This document shows positions 20,773-31,933 of a DNA stretch of 31,933 nucleotides, one piece after another. Under the pieces are notes generated by a model. It had not been told where the DNA came from and did no database searches. It saw only the letters and a program-made list of their open reading frames with translations. Both the position numbers and the translations under genes were made by a program. Every line of letters begins with the position of its first letter. Position 1 is the first letter of the stretch. The stretch is from Conidiobolus incongruus B7586 (taxonomy: Eukaryota; Entomophthoromycota; Entomophthoromycetes; Entomophthorales; Conidiobolaceae), in the NCBI GenBank assembly GCA_000697335.1, contig JNEM01015871.1, positions 1 through 31,933 on the forward strand, given 5' to 3'.

Positions 20773-21964
20773 CTTATTTATATTTTTTGTTTTTTATAAG
20801 TTAATAAAAAAAAAGAATTAAAATTCAATATCATCATCATTCATCATTTTAATAATTGATGATTAATTGTTGGACAAATCTGATTAAATTTACCCCAAGA
20901 TCTTATTCCATTATTTCCAATTGGCACTCTTTGATTGGTTTACATGAATTGATTAATAATATTTGGAATCATAACAACATTCAAAATTTGCTAAAACTGA
21001 TTTCATAATTCAAAATCATTATATGGTTTTGTTATTTAAAAGAGTAAATGCTTTTATATTAAACTTAATTTTTTATGAAAAATTAAATATTGTGAATTTA
21101 ATTATATATAATGTATTATCAATTTCTGTTTTATAACTAAAAAGTATATTATATTTGCAATTTAAATCTATTAAAGGTGGAAATCAGTTTTGAACCTGGG
21201 CGAGTATTTTGAAAATCAAGATTAAAATATCCTTCAAGTTGATAATATTGTGTCAGGTTTGATAATTCAAATTCCAATTATATTGTCTTTTATTAGAACA
21301 ACTTTAATGATAATATTTAATCAAACATTGGTCATTTAAATAATTTATGTTCAACATTGTATTAATGATTAACTTAAAATGAATTATTATTTTATAAATC
21401 ATATTAAATTATATTCAGAGTATGTTGTGATAGATTTACAAACTTTAGAAATTTTCATTGGTGAAATTATTTGAATATATATATAATATGACAAATATAA
21501 TTAGTTGAGTTATATATTCCATAATTGTCAAGTTAATGGAGTAAAAATTAATGAATATTGGATGAAAATAAAGAAAAGTTATATACTTAAGTAAACAATG
21601 AATTTCAAAACTTATGTTCATAATTAGCATAATTAATATTTATTGAAATATTTCCTAAAAATATCATTTTCAATTTAAATCAATAAAATATTCAATATGA
21701 AATAATTATAAAAATTACAAATAATTCTCAAAATTATCAATAAATTGATTATAAATTTAACTTATAGCCTATAATAGAATAAAATGTCAATAATGTAAAA
21801 ATCAATATAATTATATATTACTTAAATAAATGAAAATAATATTTTTATAACTGCTAATATTATAATTTTATATTATTAACTTTTTGTTAAAATTATATAA
21901 TTAATTAAAATATTATTAAAATATAAAATATTAAGTTAAGTATTATATTTAAATTATTATATAT
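20773..21964. other. Spacer left of the adapter sequence
   Basis: AT-rich DNA upstream of the HERP-like gene. Apart from the CCAAT box at 20932-20938 I see nothing to annotate. Some CpG remains (for example near 21200). Confidence 0.5.
20932..20938 (-). promoter_or_regulatory. CCAAT box upstream of the HERP-like gene
   Basis: TGATTGG on the plus strand, about 240 bp before the ATG. It is the fourth gene in the window with the same heptamer. Confidence 0.35.
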
Positions 21965-21983
21965 CTGTCTCTTATACACATCT
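21965..21983. other. Tn5 mosaic end / Nextera adapter sequence (probable assembly artefact)
   Basis: The 19 bases CTGTCTCTTATACACATCT are identical to the hyperactive Tn5 mosaic end used in Nextera libraries. A chance exact match in AT-rich DNA is extremely unlikely, and no transposase or second mosaic end is present. The likeliest explanation is an untrimmed adapter or junction read built into the contig, so the join between the sequences left and right of it is not safe. Confidence 0.93.
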
Positions 21984-23218
21984 TCAAAAGAAATTATAGT
22001 ATTAATATTAATATAATAAATTATATTTTTTGAGGTAATTAATAATAATATATTGGAATATAATTGATTAATTATCAAAATAATAATAATACCTATATAT
22101 ATTTACTCAATATATAAATATTTTTTATTTATCAAATATATGTTTTTCTAAAAATTTTAAATATTATATGACGAAATATAATTTTAATTTAGTTTTATAA
22201 AAAAAATATATAATATTTTAATTTAATCAATTTAATAATTAATAGTAAATATTTAAAATTTCAATTTTTTCCTTTTGATATTCAATAATATTAAGTTTTT
22301 ATATAAAAATAATAATGAAAATATATTTAAAATAAAATCATAATATTTTTTATATTAATAATTTATATTATCCTAGTGTTGGAAACTAAGATAATAATAT
22401 TAAATCAAGTTGGAGTATTGAGAAGTTATAAAATTAGGATATAGTTATATAAAGTTTTATTGGAAGTTTTTAATAAAGATTTAAAATTGATTTTCTTTAA
22501 ATAAATATATAGATGACTGGATAGATAAATAGATAGATCCTCTTTTTCTTTATATTGGAGGAATGGATCAATTTAAGGGAAAGCAGGATAAAAGGTAAAT
22601 TATAGGTAAATTGATATAAAAGATAAATATATATGGACTAATTAGATAAAAGCATTATATAATAGATTAAATTATTATTTTTTACTCTAAAAAATCAATT
22701 TCATATCCTTATTACCTTGTAATAGTTAAAAATATAAATATTTCTTTAAAGACTTTTTTATTTAATCAAATTAACTTCAATATAATAATTTTAGCTATTA
22801 TTATTATTTACTAGAAATAATAAATAAAATTTTAAATTTATAAATAAAATATATTAAAGATATAAAATAAAAAATAATAACTATAATTTGAATATTAGAA
22901 AAATAAACTGATCTTAATTATTAAATTAATTTAGCAATATATAAAGCAAAGAAAGCTTTTTTATTTGAAAGATTAATTGAATGATTTTTTATTTAATAAA
23001 GTTTCTCTTTTTTATATATAGAAATAGATAATGATTTAAAGATAAAATAAGATAAGATATAATAGATAAAAATAAAATAATATAAGAAAATATAACTGAT
23101 AATATTATAATAATAATAATATAATTAGTATATAATATTATAGGACAATATTATTGAATAATTAATATTTTTAAAATTAATCTTTTAAATAACTTATATC
23201 TTTTTTTAAAATAAAATT
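21984..23218. other. Extremely AT-rich decayed tract
   Basis: Low-complexity A/T-rich DNA without coding potential. The last CpG I saw is at about 22171; none follows until the Hsp110 gene near 30820. It is probably old repeat DNA, but I cannot assign a family. Confidence 0.5.
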
Positions 23219-23617
23219 TGTAAGCATAGTGGTAGTTAAACTAATATAGTATAGAGGAAAACTTAATATAAAAGTAGTGTGGTGTAGAATGTGGGAATAT
23301 AATGTGGCTGTAGTGTGCAAGTGTAAACAAAGTTTAATTAAGCTTTGAACTAGGATGAGTCACTGATATATTAAGATTTATATTAGGTAGTGCCAATATC
23401 CTACAATATTAACAGAATATAATCTCAATCTTAGAAATAGTATAAAAGTAAAAAATAGTAAGAATTAAGAAAAAAAAGAGGAACCTAGTTTATTAAATAA
23501 TTTAATACTATTTATACAATTAATTTAATTATATAAGTATAAATTAATTATATAATTTATAGTTAATTAGATTATATAAAAATGTATATAAGAATTTAAA
23601 AAACTAGTCTTTTAATA
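23219..23617 (-). repeat. LTR (copy B, 3' LTR of the broken element)
   Basis: A 399-bp repeat matching the reverse complement of 96-492 across its whole length. A purine tract lies just inside (23618-23630, minus strand), where a 3' LTR should have it. Confidence 0.88.
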
Positions 23618-26600
23618 TTCCCCTAGTAAGTTTTTTAAAAGAGACACACTCTTTAATTTTTTACAAATAGATATAATAAGCTAAAGTATTCTTAATATTT
23701 TTTAGAGGTTCTTATATAACTTCTTTAATAAGATAACCTATCTATTTTACATAAAAATAAAGCTTATTCCTAATAGATTTAAACTTAATTATATAATCAA
23801 CATAGTATTTTTCTTCTCTATTTTAATTAATAATTAGATTTAGTTTTAGGGTTTTTAATTAATTAAGAAAAATGTTAAAATCTTTAAAGTATAGTTTAAT
23901 TTTAGATATGTGAAAGGTAAAGTTGATCCTTAAAGTTAAAGGTAATTCTAAGGTAATATTTTTAAAATTTAAATTAATAAATTAAATTTTATAGGGATTA
24001 TAATATAATGGTAAGTATTTGGGATTTAAGCTAAATTTAAATAAGGTAGGTTTAAGGGTAAATTGTTCTAAGTATATAAACATACTAGTTTTATATTTAA
24101 GATGGTTTCTAAATAACTTTAAGTATTGTTGTTCTATAATCCTTTGATTTTCTTATAAGTTAAATTTAACAAGGGAATTAATATATTTGATATTAGATTA
24201 AAATTCAACAATGTTTAAAAGTAAGTTGATTTAAAATTTTAGAGTAATTATCAAATTAAAATATTTGTTATAATTGATAAAATAAAAACTAAAACCTGTT
24301 AATTTATTGATAAAAGTATTAAATAAATATTAGAGTTAGTAGATATAAACATCTTAATTTAACTAATTAGTGTTAATATAAGCTTTAATCATTTACTTTA
24401 AAGTTTTAATAGTTTTTTCAATGAGTTTATTGGTTTAGTGATGATTAATAGTAGATATAACTAGGTTAATCTTAAAGGAAAAGGATAGTAACTTTTAAAA
24501 TCAAGAGTTGAATTGTATATTTCTATTAGATATAATAGTTTGTAAAATTCTATAATAGATAAAAATATTAAAGAATAATAATTGTACAATATCTTTAACT
24601 ATAGAAGTTTTAAAACAAGGAATAAAATAAACATATTTAGAAAATGAATCAATTGTAATTAATAAGTTATTATAATTATTTGTTGATTTAGGGATTTCTA
24701 TAAAATCAAGCTAGATTTGTTATTAAATTTTATTAGGAACTTATAAAAGAATAAGTTTACTATATTTTAGTTGAGTATTATATTTAATTCTTTAGCATAT
24801 ATCATAAGTATTAGTGTATTTCTAAATTAATTTAACTAGGGAAAGTTAGTAATATTTTATTTTAATTCTTTCAGCAGTTTTTAACTAGTTTTAATATCTT
24901 TTAACAGGTAAGTTATAGTATTCATTAAATATTGTTTGTTAAATCTTAAGGATATTAAGAATATATAGACAATTATTATAATATAGTAAGTTATTGATAA
25001 TTTTAAATCTTTTAACATATTTTAGTTGGTTTTCTAATAGTTTAAAGAGTTCTTCTTTAACTAAAATAAAGAAATTATTATTTAATAGTGTTTCTTAAAG
25101 TAGTTTAATAAATTTTTTATTTCTTTTATTAATAATCATTAGGTTAATATTTGCTAGATTTTTACAATTAGAATAAAAGGGTAGGTATGTAAAATTTTTT
25201 AACAAAGTATCTATAATATAGTTTTATTAACTTAAGAGATATTAAATAAAGAAAAGGTAAGCTTAAATAGTTTTAATTTATTTAACTTATTTTCTTAATA
25301 AATACTTCTAAGTATTTAAGTAAATAAGTGATTTATAATCTATAAGTGTTAAAAAAAATTATAGGATAAAAAATATAAGTGATTTTTAATTATTTCTACT
25401 AAAGTAAAGAGTTTTTATTTATAAACTAGGTATTTTAATTCAGCTGGTTTTATTTTTCTTAACCAGAATGTTATTAATTTTAAAGTAACATTTATAAAGT
25501 TAAACTCAACCTATTCTCTTTTATTTATTATTTTATCCTATAGTTATAAGGTAAAATATAAATTAAATTTAAACTAGGCTAATTATTTACTAATTACAAA
25601 AGAATTAAAGTTAGTAAAAATAATAGTAGGTAGTTTTAAATTAAAAATAAATAAAGCAAAAACATTGGTAATATAGAAAATTAAAACATTTATGCAGAAA
25701 ATATATAGTAGGGTTTATTTAAAAAGAGAGTTTTTCTTTAAGGGATTAGTAAAAAAAATAATAAGTTCAACAAAAAAATAAATGAAATCTTTAAAGTAAT
25801 TTAATAATTTAAGTACAAATATAAGTTAATTTTTGTTTATAAGTATAATAAAAACTCTAACACCATTGAGTTTAGTTAAATTAATATTAATTCTTTAAAA
25901 AGAAACAATATAACCACAGAAAAAAACAGAAGAGGCACCAAAGATATATTTTAATAATTTTAAAGGTAATTTATATTCTTGAATAATTTATAAAACTTAA
26001 TTAACATGTTAAATATATTCTTCTTTAGTTTTTAAATAAATTAAAATATTATCAAGGTAGGTAATAACAAAGTTATTAAAAACAAGGTTAAAAAGGGAAT
26101 TGATAAATTAAGTAAAAGTTGTAAAGGCATTATATAATTTAAAGTTTATAATAGTAAATTTATAGTAACTTAAAAGAATATTAAAAATAATTAAAGGGAT
26201 AGAATTTTTTTCAACTTTAATATTGTAATACCTATTCTTAACATCTAGTTTAATAAATATAATTGATTTAAGTAGTTTATCTTTAATATTATATAGGTTT
26301 AATAATAAAGTTTTATCCTTAATAGTTTTAGAGTTTAAAACATAGTTATCAATATATAATTTTTAACCACCATCAGCCTTTTATATAAAGAAGATTAGAA
26401 ATTTTTATAGTGAGGAAAAAAGTCTAATATACCTATTTTTAAATAGTTTTTGGATTTCTTCTTTTAAAGTTTAATATTATTCAAGAGATAAATGGTAAAT
26501 AAACTTTAAGTATAATTATATACTATGGATTAGTTTAATTTTGTGTTTAATATTATATTTAGGTAGTAATTTATTTATAAATTTAAAAACATTAGTAAAT

Positions 26601-28520
26601 TAACTTATTATATTATATAAGAAGTAGTTATTAGATATAACTTTATTAAAATCAACAGATGAAGTGTTAATAAATAAATAATAAATAAATATATATCCTT
26701 ATAAATTATTTAAGTTTTTGATTAGTTTTTTACATTAATTTTTACTTACAATAATAAAATTATTTGCTACAATTATAGAGTTAGTGTTAGGTAAAGTATT
26801 TAATAATTTTATAATAGGGTAATATAGATTTTTTAAGATTAATTCTACTAATTTTTTTAGAATGTAAAAAAAATAAATTTGTAGCTTTTTAGGGTAATAT
26901 TCATAGATATAAAATTGTGATATTTAAACTAATTTTAACCTAGTATAAAATTATAACTAATGGTGTTAACTAGGAATTTAATATATTAGGAGTAGTTAAA
27001 AAGTAATGATAAATATTTAGATATAATACTAAATGTTTATTCTATTAAGTTATTAGTATATTTAATTATCAAGTTACTTTTTTAAATAGGTAAAGATAAC
27101 TTTACAATAATAAAAGAGGAGATAATATAACTAAAACAACTAAAATTAATTAAAACACTAACAAGTGTGTTTATAAAAAAACTAATTAACATAAACAATA
27201 AAGTAATAGTTAAAGGTAAAAAATTACAAGGTAAATTAGTTACTAAAATATTTTTAGTTTCTAATAGTTTAATCAGTTGGATTTCTCTAGTATAAATAGT
27301 TTAATTTGTGGAATTAGTAGTCTATTAAAATTTTTGTGGATTAGATTAGAATCTGCTAATTAATTATAAAAGGGGTGATTTTAAGGTTATATTAATATTA
27401 TTCAAGTTTGATTTATGGTTGGTAAGTTAAGATTATTGAGAATTAAACAGATGTTGCTTTTTTAAAGGGTATTTATTAACTCTATAGTTAACTTAAGTTT
27501 TTTAGTAATAATAACAATTTTTATTTATTCTCAAGTAGGTTTTAACTTCTTTACTAAAGGTTTTCTTATAAAACCTTAAAGCAAAAATATTTATCATTTG
27601 AAACTTAAGTAAGTTAAAGTAAAGTTTAAAAAATTAATTTTTAAGGTAGGAAAATTTAATTATAGAGTAAAGGATATTATCAATTATAATTGCTATATTA
27701 TAAATATTAGAAAAAAATATATTATTAAAGTGTTCCTTACTAACTAATTAAAGCTTCACTTAAAAATTAAGGTATTATAATAGTTTGTGGATTTATTTTT
27801 TTTAGTGATATTTAATATATTTAAGTATATCTCATTAAATTTCTCAATTAATTATCTTGTAAGAGTTTTTTATTTAAGCTAGGAAAGCTTTTCTCTTGTT
27901 AATTAAACTTAATTTTTTAGGTAATACCTTTCTTTAAAAGCTTTTTCCAATTGTTTAAAAGTTTATATTTTTATAGTAAACTATCCTCTTAAAGATTCTT
28001 TAAGATTAAGTTTATAATAAGTTAACTACCAAATATAAATAGATTTTTCTAAAAAAAAATGGTTAATTTAAAAATATTTTTTAAATCTTCATTAAAGATT
28101 AAATCAAAGTAATTCTTTATGTTTTTAAAGTAGTTTTCAAGCTTATAAAGGTTTTTTAAGCTATTATAAATAGTTAATTTGTTTTTAAAAATATTAAAAA
28201 GGTGGTTTAATACATTAACTATAATAAAATAGCTAGTTTGTTAAGTTTAAGTTTTTTGAAACATGTTTTTTTTAATCAAAAGTTGTTTAATATAAGTTTC
28301 TTAGAGGGTAATAAGTTTTTAAAAACTAAAGTCTTAAATTTACTTAGTAATTAAACTATTATCATTATTAAAATAATATAAAGGTATCTCTTTTTTTAAT
28401 AGTATTATAGTATATAGTGTTAAATTTAAATAAAATAAATTATAGATAAGATTTAAAATAGTAATAAATAGGTTAGATACAAGTAGTTATTAATTTCTAA
28501 TAAGTTTTAAGTAGTTTTCT

Positions 28521-28531
28521 TACTGCTACTA
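28521..28531 (-). other. Primer-binding-like site
   Basis: Directly inside the 5' LTR the minus strand reads TAGTAGCAGTA, close to the TGGTAGC-type sites complementary to initiator tRNA-Met ends. Position and partial match support it. Confidence 0.45.
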
Positions 28532-28931
28532 TATAAATATAGTGGTAGTTAAACTAATATAATGTAGAAAAAAACTTAATATAAAAGTAGTGTGGTATAG
28601 AATATAAAAATATAATGTAGCTATAGTATATAAGTGTAAATAAAATTTAATTAAGTTTTGAATTAGGATGAGTTATTAATATATTAAGATTTATATTAGG
28701 TAGTGTTAATATCCTATAATATTAATAGAATATAGTTTTAATCTTAGAAATAATATAAAAGTAAAAAATAGTAAGAATTAAGAAAAAAAAAGAGGAACCT
28801 AGTTTATTAAATAATTTAATACTATTTATATAATTAATTTAACTATATAAATATAAATTAATTATATAATTTATAGTTAATTAAATTATATGAAAGTATA
28901 TATAAAAATTTAAAGAACTAGTCTTTTAATA
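28532..28931 (-). repeat. LTR (copy C, 5' LTR of the broken element)
   Basis: A 400-bp repeat matching copies A and B end to end, and the most mutated of the three. Confidence 0.88.
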
Positions 28932-30816
28932 GTTAAAATTATAAATAAATATAATAAGAAGTATATTTATAAGTTAGTTAATATAAGTAAATATAATACT
29001 ATTGTAAAAATATAATAAAAATTATAAAACTATACAAAAATATTAGTTAACACTAATATTATTATATATACTTTATATTAATATAGATACCACTTATACT
29101 TTAAGAAAAAACACCCCTAATTAAAAAAATCCCACTATAAAATTAGGTAAAAGTTTAAATATCACTATTAATATTAAATTAAAATTAATTAGAGTAAGGT
29201 TATTTAATTTAATAAAACAAAAATATACTTTAGTAAATTTAATAAAAAAACTAGATGCTTTAAAAAAAATATAAAACTACTTTATAACTATTATATTAAT
29301 TTTATTTAAAAATATAATAGTAGGTTAATTATTATTTAAAGATATATATTATTTTTAAGTGTAGGGTATTTTTATAAAGTTAATAAAGGAATTAATACTA
29401 AAATATATTAAAGTATTCTAAATAATAAATTAAAAAAACTATTAAATAATATAGGTTAAATAAATCTAATGTTATTTTTTAATAAGATAATACCTTTTAT
29501 TATACTACAGCTTTTATTACCAAATAACTTAAAAATAACAAAATAATAATTATAAAATAGTTTCTTCAATTTTTTAACTTTAACTTAATTAAATACCTTT
29601 GGGATTAGTTAAAAAAAGTTATTAAAGTTTTCCCTTTAATAAAAAATTTAAATCAACTTTAAAAATATATTTAAGAAGTATAAAACAAGATTAACTTTTT
29701 TTAATATAAAAAGTTAGTTGATTCTATACCCTATAAATTTAAAGAAGTTAAAAAAGTTAAAAGTAGATACATTAAGTTTTAATTTTTTTTATCACTAAAA
29801 ACTTATAAATTTATAACTTACTTTAGGTAAAATTTAAATGTTTATATTTTAACCAATTAATAACTAAATATCATTATATAATGATATATATTATTAATAA
29901 ATATAATAGATTTTAATTATTTAATTTAAGTTTATTTCATCAAATATTAATCAAGTTATTAGTAAAAATATAAGTGTTTTTGATTTTATAACTCATTTTT
30001 ACAGGTTAATGTATAATAATATCTGTTTATATAAACTATCTATTACTATCAAAAATTAAATATATAAAATAGATATTAAATACTTAATATTAAGATCCTA
30101 GATATATTATTTCAATTTTATAATAATATAACTTGATATTAATATTTAATAAATATGTAATCTTTAAAAATATTGTTGTTTTTTGTTTTTTAATTCATTT
30201 AAATATTTTTATATAAAACAAATTTATGATTTATAAAATTGAATATAATAATTTTTAAATTCATTGTTAAATTTATATTTTTGAAGACTTTAATATAAAA
30301 CCAAAGTCTAATATATTTTATTATTTAAAATCTGTAGTATAAAACATTAAGATTATTATTCATTTGTTAATTTAAAAGAAGATATTAAAAATGAGACAGT
30401 TTTTAATAATAAATACCAAAATATATCTCAAATACTATATAAAAGTAATAAAAAATATCTAGATAATTTAATATATTTTCAATTGCTATTTTGTTCTAAT
30501 ATTGCCATTATACCTTGTTCAAGCATACAATCTTATATAATCTAAAATAGTGATCAATGATGAATATTAATTAATTGAATAAAATGAAACATTTTGCATA
30601 TCAAAAAATATGATGATTGAAAAATAAATAGCATATATACATATAGAATGATTGACATATTTGCATCATTTCTATGAAATAATTTGTCAAAAATATATCA
30701 ACTTCATTGTTATTTTTGAAATGATTAAAATTTTATTATTTTGTATGAAAAATGGAGTGAATTTACATAATATTTTTGGTAAGTCTAAATAAATTAATTA
30801 CACACTAGGAAGACAC
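28932..30816. other. AT-rich tract between the broken element and the Hsp110 gene
   Basis: From 28932 to about 29900 the composition (Thr/Lys/Asn-like codons, no CpG seen) suggests another decayed repeat that may have been the target of the gypsy insertion; the family is not identifiable. From about 30450 the sequence becomes more mixed and is probably the 3' flank of the Hsp110 gene. No gene is seen. Confidence 0.45.
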
Positions 30817-31932
30817 TTAGTCGACGTCCATGACATCTTCACCCTTGGGAGGTTCTTCAGCAGGGGTTTCATTCTTGGGAATCTCAGCTTCGGCAGTTTC
30901 GCTCGTGGGAGTGACGGGCTCTTCAGGCTTGGGTTGAGGTTTGGGCTTAGAGAGGATGCGAGTAGCGAAATCAACTAAAGATTCGCGTTCGCGGTGAATT
31001 TGGGAGGATTTGATGGTGACATCTTCGTGCTTAGCAACTTGATCAGCTTTAGCAAGTTCTTCATCTAACCACTTAGCCAAAGCATTGGCCTTGTCAGTGA
31101 TCTTGGCAAGTTCAGTTTCTTCAATGTGGTTGTATAATTCGTTGCTGGTGGTGGCTTCAGCTAAATACTTTTCAATAGTGGAGCGGAGACGTTCAGCGGC
31201 ATAGGGACGATCGGTGCTTTCACGATAACGTTCAACAACAGGTCCACCAATGGCCTTTAATTCATTGAGCTTTTCATTATAAACACTCTTAGCAACATCA
31301 TCACCTTCATCGTATAACCAGTTTTCGGTTTCATCAAGGGAAGCAATGAAGTTATCCTTGATAGAGGGATCAATGAAGTCGGAGAGAGCTCCAGAGATCT
31401 TGCCACGCATTTCGTAGACGTATTCTTCCAAAGCATTCTTGGCATGCTCAGTATCAATGACTAACTTATCGGATTGAGCCATCTCGTTTTCACGTTCAGT
31501 TAAAGCGTTGAGAACAGAGGTTTCCAAAGAGGTGGTAATAGAGGTGACCTTTAATTCGTGCTTCTTGAAGGTTTTCTTAGGAGGTTCACCTTCAGCAGGA
31601 GGATCGACTTCCATAGCATTTTCGTCAACAACTTCTTCTAACATAAAAGCATTTTCAACGCTGATGATACCATGTAAGTTGGTACGAGCCTTGATCTTAA
31701 TAGTAGTGAGTTCACCTTCCTTAATTTCACGAACTCCCTTGATGGCATACTTACCGATCCAAGGGTTAGTGCCCTTAGGAAGACGCTTGATGTCGGAATA
31801 GTAAGCTTCAACTTCAAAATCTTCATTACGATAGAAAGATAGTTGCTTAGTAGAAGGAACGGGATTGTTGCGAGCAAAGACATCGACTTCCTTGGTGGAG
31901 TTATCAGTGGGAGAAGACCAAGTGAATTTAAC
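30817..31932 (-). CDS. SSE1: Hsp110/Sse1-type chaperone, C-terminal part only
   Basis: The open frame enters from the right edge and ends at TAA 30817-30819. The visible 371 residues lack the ATPase domain, which lies outside the window. Hsp110 proteins are nucleotide-exchange factors for Hsp70 and holdases in the cytosol. The start of the visible part is substrate-binding beta domain (FEVEAYYSD, then KIKARTNLHGIISVENAFML). An acidic loop follows (EVDPPAEGEPPKKTFKKHEL), longer than in ordinary Hsp70. Next is the helical lid (ALEEYVYEMRGKISG, then ENWLYDEGDD, a highly conserved string). The tail is Pro/Glu-rich and ends EDVMDVD instead of the EEVD of cytosolic Hsp70, as expected for Hsp110. 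No intron is seen in this part. C/G-ending codons are frequent, as in strongly expressed genes. Confidence 0.93.
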   Translation of the reverse strand, partial: VKFTWSSPTDNSTKEVDVFARNNPVPSTKQLSFYRNEDFEVEAYYSDIKRLPKGTNPWIGKYAIKGVREIKEGELTTIKIKARTNLHGIISVENAFMLEEVVDENAMEVDPPAEGEPPKKTFKKHELKVTSITTSLETSVLNALTERENEMAQSDKLVIDTEHAKNALEEYVYEMRGKISGALSDFIDPSIKDNFIASLDETENWLYDEGDDVAKSVYNEKLNELKAIGGPVVERYRESTDRPYAAERLRSTIEKYLAEATTSNELYNHIEETELAKITDKANALAKWLDEELAKADQVAKHEDVTIKSSQIHRERESLVDFATRILSKPKPQPKPEEPVTPTSETAEAEIPKNETPAEEPPKGEDVMDVD

Positions 31933-31933
31933 A

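Larger units (their letters stand above)
23219..28931 (-). mobile_element. Ty3/gypsy-like LTR retroelement, full length but heavily broken
   Basis: A 5713-bp fossil on the minus strand: 5' LTR at 28532-28931, internal part at 23618-28531, 3' LTR at 23219-23617. Order in its own direction: primer-binding-like site, a gag-like part with a zinc-knuckle trace (about 27.4-27.5 kb), reverse transcriptase (about 26.4-25.9 kb), RNase H (about 25.8-25.2 kb) and integrase (about 25.0-24.2 kb), with the integrase after the RT, as in Ty3/gypsy. It is broken by dozens of stops and other changes, largely of C-to-T and G-to-A type, and I saw no CpG in it. No clear 5-bp target-site repeat flanks it. It is older or more heavily mutated than the copy at 1-492. 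Confidence 0.88.

Noticed and set aside
21445-21630. 61-codon minus-strand open frame upstream of the adapter sequence
   Set aside because: Composition is that of random AT-rich DNA (Ile, Phe, Tyr, Asn); no supporting context.
22377-22400. TGTTGGAAAC, like the start of a copia-type LTR
   Set aside because: I found no matching end and no second copy in the window; ten bases are too few.
22500-22640. Short GATA/GATAAA-like repeats
   Set aside because: Irregular and explained by low complexity; no clean repeat unit.

Overview
The window looks like a draft-assembly contig from a very AT-rich fungus. The evidence is: genes with many 52-71 nt GT-AG introns, a cytochrome c1 with strong fungal character, an Sds3-type histone deacetylase subunit, a fungal-length Hsp110 tail, and peroxisomal single-domain SCP2 proteins. 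DCAF6-like and ZFAND2-like genes, absent from budding yeast as far as I know, point to a filamentous or early-diverging fungus. I cannot name the species and hold the lineage only weakly. Coding DNA is clearly richer in G+C than the spacers. The genes that are probably strongly expressed (cytochrome c1, SCP2 at 8611-9000, Hsp110) use more C/G-ending codons than the rest.

Layout. 1-492 is the 3' end of a fairly well-preserved Ty3/gypsy-like LTR element that runs off the left edge, followed by AT-rich spacer to 2935. The gene block is 2936-20696: CYT1 (+, 5 exons), a DCAF6-like WD40 protein (-, 4 exons, convergent with CYT1), two tandem peroxisomal SCP2 genes (-, intronless), an AT-hook protein (-, 3 exons), an unrecognised intronless 230-aa protein (-), SDS3-like (+, 5 exons), a ZFAND2/AIRAPL-like double AN1 zinc-finger protein with a CaaX end (+, 4 exons), and a HERP-like ubiquitin-domain membrane protein (-, 2 exons, convergent with the AN1 gene). 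Then about 10 kb holds no gene I can support. It contains an exact 19-base Tn5 mosaic-end (Nextera adapter) sequence at 21965-21983, and a long decayed tract with a complete-length but broken gypsy-like element of the same family as the one at the left edge (23219-28931, minus strand). The window ends in the C-terminal third or more of an Hsp110/Sse1 chaperone (-).

Functional themes. CYT1 serves respiration and the SCP2 pair serves peroxisomal lipid metabolism. The AN1, HERP and Hsp110 genes belong to protein quality control. SDS3 and the AT-hook protein act on chromatin, and the DCAF6-like protein probably on CUL4 ubiquitylation. This is ordinary eukaryotic gene order, not an operon. The non-gene signals most worth attention are the adapter sequence, which makes the join to the right-hand 10 kb doubtful, and a stretch of about 8.6 kb in which I saw no CpG. 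The latter suggests repeat-directed cytosine mutation (RIP-like) or methylation decay. I found no convincing tRNA, rRNA or CRISPR.
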